Part shown: one piece after another, positions 58,721-64,000 of the stretch
How positions within the stretch are numbered: position 1 is the first letter of the stretch
Layout: the number at the start of each line of letters is the position of its first letter
Assembly (NCBI RefSeq): GCF_004362245.1
Contig: NZ_SNWM01000004.1
Coordinates: forward strand, 434,001-498,000
Reading direction: 5' to 3'
Origin: Pedobacter duraquae
GTDB lineage: Bacteria; Bacteroidota; Bacteroidia; Sphingobacteriales; Sphingobacteriaceae
DNA: 64,000 bases
The notes under the pieces: generated by a model
What the model was told of the DNA's origin: nothing
Databases searched by the model: none
What the model saw: the letters and a program-made list of their open reading frames with translations, nothing else
Program-made: the position numbers and the translations under genes

Positions 58721-58879
58721 TTAGGCGGCCCTATTGATGAGCTTCAGGATAATTGCGATAACTGCAATAACCAACAAGATGTGGATCAGACCACCAACGT
58801 CACCAAAACCGTGAAAAACGAATCCGATAATCCATAGTATTACCAATACCACAGCAACTAAATAAAGTAGATTTCCCAT
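58721..58879 (-). CDS. Lmo0937-family small membrane protein
   Basis: The 52-aa product (MGNLLYLVAVVLVILWI... through ILKLINRAA) is below usual ORF-length cut-offs. It has two membrane segments around a Gly-His turn (GFVFHGFGDVGGLIHI), the pattern of the Lmo0937/DUF5670 family, found in many Bacteroidetes and Firmicutes. Role unknown; members are often stress-linked. It runs opposite to ispD and its end meets the shared terminator. No -7 box is clear. Confidence 0.8.
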   Translation of the reverse strand: MGNLLYLVAVVLVILWIIGFVFHGFGDVGGLIHILLVIAVIAIILKLINRAA

Positions 58880-58962
58880 AATTGTAAATGTTTAGTTTAA
58901 ATGTTTTTTATTTTAGGAAAGTAAAGACACTCTCCTGACATTTCATAAACAATCATCGTTCC

Positions 58963-58987
58963 AAAAAAAAGCCCTGCTGTGCAGGGC
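58963..58987 (-). terminator. Terminator of the DUF2795 gene
   Basis: Minus-strand GCCCTGC / GCAGGGC stem with a three-base loop, followed by eight T. Confidence 0.88.
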
Positions 58988-59002
58988 CTCTAATATTTTG
59001 GA

Positions 59003-59224
59003 TTAATATTCGTCTTCGTTAAAGAAGAAATCATCTTTAGTCGGGTAATCCGGCCAGATTTCTTCGATAGTTTCGTAAGGTTCACCGTCATCTTCTAATG
59101 CCTGCAGGTTTTCGATAACCTCTACAGGAGCACCAGATCTAATGCCGTAATCAATCAATTCGTCTTTTGTTGCAGGCCATGGAGCGTCTTCCAAATGCGA
59201 TGCGAGTTCTAATGTCCAATACAT
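59003..59224 (-). CDS. DUF2795 small acidic protein
   Basis: The 73-aa protein has the DUF2795 core ELASHLEDAPWPATKDELIDYGIRSGAPVEVI and an acidic tail (LQALEDDGEPYETIEEIW, DDFFFNEDEY). The DUF2795 fold is a short helical unit of unknown job, often near DNA or stress genes. Its promoter (59261-59293) is the best match to consensus in the window, so strong expression is likely. Confidence 0.85.
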   Translation of the reverse strand: MYWTLELASHLEDAPWPATKDELIDYGIRSGAPVEVIENLQALEDDGEPYETIEEIWPDYPTKDDFFFNEDEY

Positions 59225-59260
59225 ATCTTTTACTAATTAGTTATTCAAATTTTATTCCCG

Positions 59261-59293
59261 CAAAAGTATATTAAAAAAGTTGATGAAAACAAA
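59261..59293 (-). promoter_or_regulatory. Complete -33/-7 promoter of the DUF2795 gene
   Basis: Minus-strand TTTG (59293-59290), a 21-base spacer and TACTTTTG (59268-59261). This is the TTTG-N19..21-TAnnTTTG arrangement of Bacteroidetes housekeeping promoters. Confidence 0.7.
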
Positions 59294-59310
59294 CTTTTTT
59301 TTCCACCATT

Positions 59311-59859
59311 TTACAAGCGCGGAATCCAGATGTTTTCTGCTGTTCCAGCATCAAGATTTAGTTTCCTTGCCAAAACAAATAAATAATCGCTTAAACGGTT
59401 CAGGTAGATCGTCATATTTTCGTCAACAAAACTTTCTGAAGCCAAATGGACTGTTAAGCGTTCTGCTCTTCTGCATACACAACGGGCAAGGTGACAGTAA
59501 GAAACCACCGTATTTCCCCCTGGAAGCACAAAGTGTTTGAGTGCAGGCAATACCTCATTCATAGCATCCATCTCCTCCTCAAGGAGCGTGATGTCTGTAG
59601 CAACGAGGTCTGGAATTTTCATCTTCGATTTTTCGGGATCCGCGGCAAGCGAGGCACCTACAGTAAACAACCGGTCCTGAATCTCTTTAAGAACTTGTTG
59701 GTGATGGCTGTCTATGTCCTGACACATGATCAGTCCGATGTAAGAATTAAGCTCGTCTACGGTTCCATAGGCTTCAATACGCAAATGATATTTGGGAACA
59801 CGTGTGCCGCCGATCAGTGAAGTTTGTCCCTGATCGCCAGTTTTGGTATATATTTTCAT
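59311..59859 (-). CDS. Cob(I)yrinic acid a,c-diamide adenosyltransferase, PduO type
   Basis: The 182-aa enzyme attaches adenosyl from ATP to cobalamin. It shows KIYTKTGDQGQTSLIGG, EAYGTVDELNSYIGL, HFVLPGGNTVVSYCHLARCVCRRAER without the break and NRLSDYLFVLARKLNL. This PduO-type motif set is complete. In this genome it would maintain the cofactor for B12-dependent mutases; no such enzyme is in the window. It begins 1 base after the ABC ATPase stop, so the two form an operon. Confidence 0.93.
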   Translation of the reverse strand: MKIYTKTGDQGQTSLIGGTRVPKYHLRIEAYGTVDELNSYIGLIMCQDIDSHHQQVLKEIQDRLFTVGASLAADPEKSKMKIPDLVATDITLLEEEMDAMNEVLPALKHFVLPGGNTVVSYCHLARCVCRRAERLTVHLASESFVDENMTIYLNRLSDYLFVLARKLNLDAGTAENIWIPRL

Positions 59860-60618
59860 TTATCCAATCTTTTCAAAATCGTCCCCGCTTTCCGCAAGCT
59901 TAGTCAAACGTGGGGAAACGGTCTTGATATCGGTATTCTTGTAGTCATTTTCGATCAGTCCGTCACGCATACGTACAATTCGGTGTGCGTGTTGTGCGAT
60001 ATCCTCCTCGTGCGTAACCAGGATGATCGTATTCCCTTTACTGTGGATCTCTTCCAGCAAGCCCATAATCTCAATGGAAGTCTTCGTATCAAGGTTTCCG
60101 GTAGGCTCATCGGCAAGAATAATGGATGGATTATTGATCAATGCCCGGGCAACGGCTACGCGCTGGCGCTGTCCACCGGAAAGCTCGTTAGGCTTATGTG
60201 TTACACGATTTCCAAGTCCGACATTCTCGAGTGCTGCTGTAGCTCTTTTATCACGCTCGGCTTTATTGGCGCCTGCATAAATTAATGGTAAGGCCACATT
60301 ATCCAGAGAGGTAGAGCGTGGCAGCAAGTTGAAAGTCTGGAATACAAAACCAATTTCTTTATTCCTCACCTCAGCAAGGTCGTTATCGGACATCTGACTC
60401 ACATTGGTGCCATTCAGGATATAATCTCCTTTACTTGGCGTATCCAGGCAACCTAAAATATTCATAAGCGTAGACTTACCCGATCCGGAAGGTCCCATTA
60501 AAGCAACAAATTCACCTTTGTATATATCAAGCGATACGGATTTTAGTGCATGTATGGTTTCTGAACCAATTACATATTTACGGCCGATCTCTTTAATGTT
60601 GATTAATGCTTTTTCCAT
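59860..60618 (-). CDS. ABC transporter ATP-binding protein (MacB/LolD type)
   Basis: The 252-aa ATPase has Walker A MGPSGSGKSTLMNILG, Q-loop FVFQTFNLLPRSTSLDNV, signature LSGGQRQRVAVARAL, Walker B IILADEPTGNLD and the H-loop VTHEEDIAQHAHRIV. The LPRSTSLDNVALPL stretch is typical of MacB/LolD partners of FtsX permeases. Its probable permease (55456-56697) lies 3 kb downstream, which is a split arrangement. The PduO-type gene follows in the same operon without a gap. Confidence 0.92.
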   Translation of the reverse strand: MEKALINIKEIGRKYVIGSETIHALKSVSLDIYKGEFVALMGPSGSGKSTLMNILGCLDTPSKGDYILNGTNVSQMSDNDLAEVRNKEIGFVFQTFNLLPRSTSLDNVALPLIYAGANKAERDKRATAALENVGLGNRVTHKPNELSGGQRQRVAVARALINNPSIILADEPTGNLDTKTSIEIMGLLEEIHSKGNTIILVTHEEDIAQHAHRIVRMRDGLIENDYKNTDIKTVSPRLTKLAESGDDFEKIG

Positions 60619-60679
60619 GGGAACTCTGCTCTATTTTTTGTTTTAGACATAGTATATGGGGCGAATGTTACACCCCGTT

Positions 60680-60970
60680 CTATTTTTCTATGATCTTTGG
60701 CACCATGAAGAAACTTTCGGTGTGTAACGCTGCATTTTGAAGTGCCACAGACACCTTAAGATCCTGTCTAACTTCATCTGCACGCCAAACATTTACCTCT
60801 GCATTCATGTACACCAGCGGCTCAACGGCTGAAGTATCAAGCTCATTCAGTTTTTCCATGAACGTCAGGATCTTACTCATCTCATCAATCAGTCCATCTA
60901 CCTCTGTCTCCTTGATCTCTATTCTGGCCAGATCTGCAACCTTATGAATTGTTTCGGCGTTTATTCTCAT
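60680..60970 (-). CDS. gatC: Asp-tRNA(Asn)/Glu-tRNA(Gln) amidotransferase subunit C
   Basis: The 96-aa subunit stabilises the GatAB complex. It has the expected N-terminal helix TIHKVADLARIEIKE and the EMSKILTFMEKLNELDTSAVEPL core, then FFMVPKIIEK at the C-terminus, the usual GatC ending. Its ATG overlaps the plsC stop by 4 bases, so it is translated from the plsC message. GatB is 26 kb away in the window; GatA is not present. Confidence 0.92.
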   Translation of the reverse strand: MRINAETIHKVADLARIEIKETEVDGLIDEMSKILTFMEKLNELDTSAVEPLVYMNAEVNVWRADEVRQDLKVSVALQNAALHTESFFMVPKIIEK

Positions 60971-61701
60971 TTGGTAATCATTTTACTTGCTATCAGACGG
61001 AATACTTCATCTTTGAGTGCATCTGCACCCTCAGCATCCATATCCGCTGTAAAGATAGGCTTATGTACGTATATATCACAAACTCCCGGCCTGCTTCCAT
61101 ATTTCCCGCCGTCGTCCCACATATATTTCCAGGCATCGGTGATCGATACCGGCACTATCGGAACGTTTTTGTCAATTGCCAGTCTGAAAGGACCGTTTTT
61201 GAAAGGTAACAATGTTGGCGGATAATTTCCGGAGTCAATACGACCCTCAGGAAAAATAATGAGACTCATACCAGCCTCCAGGTTATCTCCCGCACGCTTG
61301 AAGGCGCGAAAAGCAGACATCTTGCTTTCCCTGTTTACAGGGATATCAATGGTCTGGAAAAAAATCTTGAGTACCGGATTCTTGAGTAATTCCTCCTTGC
61401 CCATGAAATGGAACCTTCCCTTTCCAAGAAGACACATAATCATGATATCCAGATTTGAACAATGGTTGGCACAATAGATATACGTTTGATCCTTATTAAG
61501 CGGTGTCTCGAAAGTATACCTGAAAAGTACCGGTGTAAAAATACACACCAACCTGCTGTTCAGCTGTCTGCATTTATTTAATATTCCATACGTTGAAGCC
61601 GATCGGGCGAAAAAATAATAGAACGGGTAAAATAAAAAGAAGAAAAAAAGTATGACAAACAGCGCATATATCCTGTGGAGGTGTCTTAAGAGTTTGATCA
61701 T
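60967..61701 (-). CDS. plsC: 1-acyl-glycerol-3-phosphate acyltransferase
   Basis: The 244-aa inner-membrane enzyme adds the second acyl chain to make phosphatidic acid. Two membrane segments lead in (residues 12-32). The motif NHCSNLD gives the HX4D catalytic pair His80/Asp85, and IIFPEGRID is the EGTR-like substrate motif with an Arg after Gly. I use the ATG at 61701 (MIKLLRHLH); the upstream start at 61746 lies behind the -7 box at 61730-61737. It overlaps gatC by 4 bases. Confidence 0.9.
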   Translation of the reverse strand: MIKLLRHLHRIYALFVILFFFFLFYPFYYFFARSASTYGILNKCRQLNSRLVCIFTPVLFRYTFETPLNKDQTYIYCANHCSNLDIMIMCLLGKGRFHFMGKEELLKNPVLKIFFQTIDIPVNRESKMSAFRAFKRAGDNLEAGMSLIIFPEGRIDSGNYPPTLLPFKNGPFRLAIDKNVPIVPVSITDAWKYMWDDGGKYGSRPGVCDIYVHKPIFTADMDAEGADALKDEVFRLIASKMITK

Positions 61702-61729
61702 TTGATCAAAAATATAAAAAATACGCACA

Positions 61730-61737
61730 CAAACGTA
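61730..61737 (-). promoter_or_regulatory. -7 promoter box of plsC-gatC
   Basis: TACGTTTG on the minus strand, 28 bases before the plsC ATG at 61701. It excludes the longer start at 61746. Confidence 0.6.
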
Positions 61738-61840
61738 GAGCGGCATAAATAATCGGCCATTAATACCTGTCCAACAGCACGATGCTTAAAAAGTAAATTA
61801 TAATCGGATCAAATACGTGTTTTTTCTTAATTTCGGCCTC

Positions 61841-62839
61841 ATGAAAGAAACAGTAGTTAGCGGTATTCGCCCAACTGGGAAATTACACCTCGGCAATTAT
61901 TTTGGTGCGGTAACCAATTTTGTAAAAATGCAACATGAATACAATTGTTATTTTTTCATTGCAGATCTGCACTCTTTAACTACACACCCTACACCGCAGG
62001 ATCTTCACGGCCACGTTAAAAATGTGCTGGTAGAATACCTGGCATGCGGTCTTGATCCTGAAGCAACAACTATATATATACAGTCAGACGTTCCTGAAGT
62101 AACAGAATTATATCTGTATCTAAACATGAATGCCTATATGGGTGAACTGGAAAGAAGTACTTCTTTTAAAGATAAAGTTAGATCACAACCCGATAATGTG
62201 AATGCTGGACTATTAACTTATCCTTCATTGATGGCAGCGGATATCCTCATTCACAAGGCAACAAAAGTTCCTGTAGGAAAAGATCAGGAACAACATCTTG
62301 AAATGACCCGTACCTTCGGTAACCGTTTCAATAGGTTATATAATAATGAGTATTTCCCGGAACCTTTTGCGTTTAACTATGCGGCAAACCTGGTAAAGGT
62401 ACCCGGACTGGATGGTAAAGGCAAAATGGGTAAGTCTGAAGGCGATGCAAATTGCATTTACCTGGCCGACAGCCCGGAAATTATCCGCAAGAAAGTAGCG
62501 AAAGCGGTTACGGATGGCGGACCAACACAAGACAATCAGGAGAAGCCGGAATCTGTTCAGAATTTATTTGAACTGATGAAGATCGTATCTACGCCAGACA
62601 CCGTAACGCACTTTGACGATCTGTATAATAAACAGGCTATACGCTATGGCGATTTCAAAAAACAGCTTGCGGAAGATATGATTATTTTCAACAGCCCGAT
62701 TCGCGAACGTATTGAAGAGATTTCTAAAGATAGTGTCTACCTTCGCCAGGTTGCAAGACATGGTGCAATGAAAGCGCGTGATAGTGCCCATAAAACAATC
62801 AAAGAGGTGCGTGAAATTATAGGTTTTAAACCCTTTTAA
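61841..62839 (+). CDS. trpS: Tryptophanyl-tRNA synthetase
   Basis: The 332-aa class I synthetase has GIRPTGKLHLGNYFGA with the HIGH-type HLGN at residues 16-19, NCYFFIADLHSLTT, PSLMAADILIHKATKVPVGKDQEQHLE and the KMSKS-type loop KMGKSEGD. Start: ATG at 61841; a TAATTTCG box ending five bases before it may allow a leaderless message, and the longer frame start at 61817 then lies upstream. The gene stands 139 bases from the divergent plsC. Confidence 0.95.
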   Translation: MKETVVSGIRPTGKLHLGNYFGAVTNFVKMQHEYNCYFFIADLHSLTTHPTPQDLHGHVKNVLVEYLACGLDPEATTIYIQSDVPEVTELYLYLNMNAYMGELERSTSFKDKVRSQPDNVNAGLLTYPSLMAADILIHKATKVPVGKDQEQHLEMTRTFGNRFNRLYNNEYFPEPFAFNYAANLVKVPGLDGKGKMGKSEGDANCIYLADSPEIIRKKVAKAVTDGGPTQDNQEKPESVQNLFELMKIVSTPDTVTHFDDLYNKQAIRYGDFKKQLAEDMIIFNSPIRERIEEISKDSVYLRQVARHGAMKARDSAHKTIKEVREIIGFKPF

Positions 62840-62897
62840 TTAGATACATTTCATTTAACCCAAATTTATTACCTTACAGCTCAATTACATATATTAT

Positions 62898-63512
62898 ATG
62901 CATATCGCAATAGTTGGAAACATCGGCGCAGGAAAAACTACTCTCACAGGTTTACTCGCCAAAAATTATGGTTGGGAAGCGCTTTATGAAGCTGTAGATA
63001 ACAACCCTTATCTGGAAGATTTTTACAGCGATATGAAACGCTGGAGCTTCAACCTGCAAATATATTTCCTCAATAGCCGTTTCCAACAGATCGTAGATAT
63101 TCAAAACTTTAATAGAAACGTAATTCAGGATAGAACCATCTATGAAGATGCACATATCTTTGCAGAAAACCTGCATGAAATGGGTCTTATGACGACCCGT
63201 GATTATCAGAATTATCTTGCTATATTTGAAAATATCACGTCATTTATTAAACCACCTGATCTTTTGGTCTATCTGCGTGCCTCTGTCCCAACATTAGTAA
63301 ACAATATCCAGCGGAGAGGAAGAGAATATGAAGCCAGTATCCGTATCGATTATTTATCTAAACTGAACGAGAAATATGAGGCATGGATTAAGAATTATAA
63401 TTTAGGCAAACTACTTATTTTGGACAAAGACAGATTGGACTTTACAAGTAACCCTGACGACCTGGGTGCGGTTATTCAATCTATCGAAGCAGAAATTCAC
63501 GGTTTATTTTAA
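62898..63512 (+). CDS. Deoxynucleoside kinase
   Basis: The 204-aa P-loop kinase of the dNK/dGK group phosphorylates deoxynucleosides. It has the Walker A IVGNIGAGKTTL, the region YEAVDNNPYLEDFYSD, the DRTIYEDAHIFA motif (Asp-Arg-x-x-x-x-Asp, with Glu), and RRGREYEASIRIDYLSKL, the lid. Substrate specificity (dA, dG or both) cannot be read from the sequence. Its stop shares a base with the start of kdsB (TAATG), so they are translated in tandem. Confidence 0.9.
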   Translation: MHIAIVGNIGAGKTTLTGLLAKNYGWEALYEAVDNNPYLEDFYSDMKRWSFNLQIYFLNSRFQQIVDIQNFNRNVIQDRTIYEDAHIFAENLHEMGLMTTRDYQNYLAIFENITSFIKPPDLLVYLRASVPTLVNNIQRRGREYEASIRIDYLSKLNEKYEAWIKNYNLGKLLILDKDRLDFTSNPDDLGAVIQSIEAEIHGLF

Positions 63513-64000
63513 TGAAAGTCCTAGGTGTAATCCCCGCCCGTTACGCTTCTACCAGATTTCCTGGCAAGCCCTTGATTCAGATCGATGGCAAAAGCATGAT
63601 AGAAAGGGTTTATCTGCAAGCAAAGAAATCAAACCGTCTGGACGATGTGGTAGTGGCTACAGACGACCAGCGTATCGCCGACGAAGTGATTCGGTTTGGC
63701 GGACAGGTACAGTTTACAGCTACAGATCACCAAAGTGGAACTGACCGCTGCGCGGAAGTCGCCAACCTCTATCCGGAATACGATATTATTATTAATATTC
63801 AGGGCGACGAACCTTACATCGCTCCTGAACAAATTGACCTGCTGGTTTCGTGTTTTGACCTACCAGATACGCAACTGGCAACGCTGATAAAGGAAATTCA
63901 TACGCAGGAAGAGCTTTTTAATACCAATATCCCTAAGGTTATAATCAATGCTTCGGGAGAAGCACGTTACTTCAGCAGGCAAACTATTCCTTTCATCAGA
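63512..64000 (+). CDS. kdsB: 3-deoxy-manno-octulosonate cytidylyltransferase (5' part)
   Basis: The first 163 codons are inside the window and remain open to its end. KdsB activates KDO with CTP for lipopolysaccharide core synthesis. Seen are the nucleotide loop VIPARYASTRFPGKPL, the VVATDDQRIADEV helix, SGTDRCAEVA and INIQGDEPYI, the metal/sugar site. The start overlaps the deoxynucleoside kinase stop by one base. Outer-membrane LPS is thus implied. Confidence 0.93.
   Translation, partial: MKVLGVIPARYASTRFPGKPLIQIDGKSMIERVYLQAKKSNRLDDVVVATDDQRIADEVIRFGGQVQFTATDHQSGTDRCAEVANLYPEYDIIINIQGDEPYIAPEQIDLLVSCFDLPDTQLATLIKEIHTQEELFNTNIPKVIINASGEARYFSRQTIPFIR

Noticed and set aside
1..64000. CRISPR array, IS element, prophage or integron
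   Set aside because: No repeated spacer-like units, transposase, integrase or flanking repeats were seen; codon use looks even across the window.
1..64000. tRNA genes
   Set aside because: Gaps were scanned by eye for cloverleaf pattern and for the GGTTCGAAT-type arm; none was found. tRNAscan-SE would settle it.

Overview
The window looks like ordinary chromosome of a Sphingobacteriaceae-type Bacteroidetes, probably Pedobacter or a close relative. This rests on gene content and signals, not on a database search. Gene starts lack Shine-Dalgarno sequences. Many genes carry the Bacteroidetes -7 box TAnnTTTG upstream. Typical families are present: TonB-dependent receptors with a carboxypeptidase-like N-domain, DUF3857/transglutaminase, DUF4142, DUF4369-TlpA and LytS/LytTR pairs. 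I see no rRNA, tRNA, CRISPR array, IS element, prophage or plasmid function. Almost every base is coding, and gaps over 300 bases occur only where the RNase P RNA sits.

Layout. 1-4.2 kb: the 3' end of a glutaryl-CoA dehydrogenase-like gene, then a secreted/membrane transglutaminase-like protein and two small proteins. 4.3-7.6 kb (minus): an SRPBCC gene broken by a stop codon, then lysA and lysC (lysine branch and DAP for peptidoglycan) with an unlisted 58-aa membrane ORF between them. 7.8-14.4 kb (plus): phosphoglucomutase, then a TonB receptor, a TPR-like secreted protein, a LytS-type kinase and a LytTR regulator in one run. 14.5-17.8 kb: transaldolase, a probable very short RNA gene, and a stress/iron-flavoured set (DUF4142, low-affinity iron permease family, DUF892 ferritin-like with a histone-like tail). 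18-24 kb: cbpA-cbpM, a hydroxyacid dehydrogenase, an MscS channel, an aldose epimerase relative and small secreted proteins. 24.5-28.7 kb: fabH, SCO plus cytochrome c, rnpB and an NtrC-like regulator. 28.7-37.8 kb (mostly minus): ClC channel, RluA, a PhoB-like regulator with a striking 11-bp-period repeat upstream, a TlpA-like lipoprotein, gatB and alaS. 37.9-45.7 kb (plus): MerR regulator, a helix-hairpin-helix/outer-membrane-barrel protein next to a ComEC lacking its C-terminal domain, enoyl-CoA hydratase, a secreted protein and a dipeptidyl peptidase IV. 45.7-54 kb: pirin with a receiver-like partner, the four-gene ligase-associated DNA repair cassette (MBL nuclease, ATP ligase, Lhr-Core-type helicase, PdeM), then Nudix and CDF exporter. 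54-64 kb: an aspartate aminotransferase, split ABC transporter genes, queA, ispD, small proteins, a PduO-type cobalamin adenosyltransferase, gatC-plsC, trpS, a deoxynucleoside kinase and the start of kdsB.

The best leads for new biology are: the short promoter-plus-terminator RNA unit at 15751-15820; the triple GTTAA repeat in front of the PhoB-like gene; the HHH-barrel/ComEC pair as a possible DNA-uptake module; and the TonB-TPR-LytS-LytTR run. The repair cassette is a described system, found here complete. Twenty or so -7 boxes and a dozen terminators were placed by eye and were used to choose several start codons.
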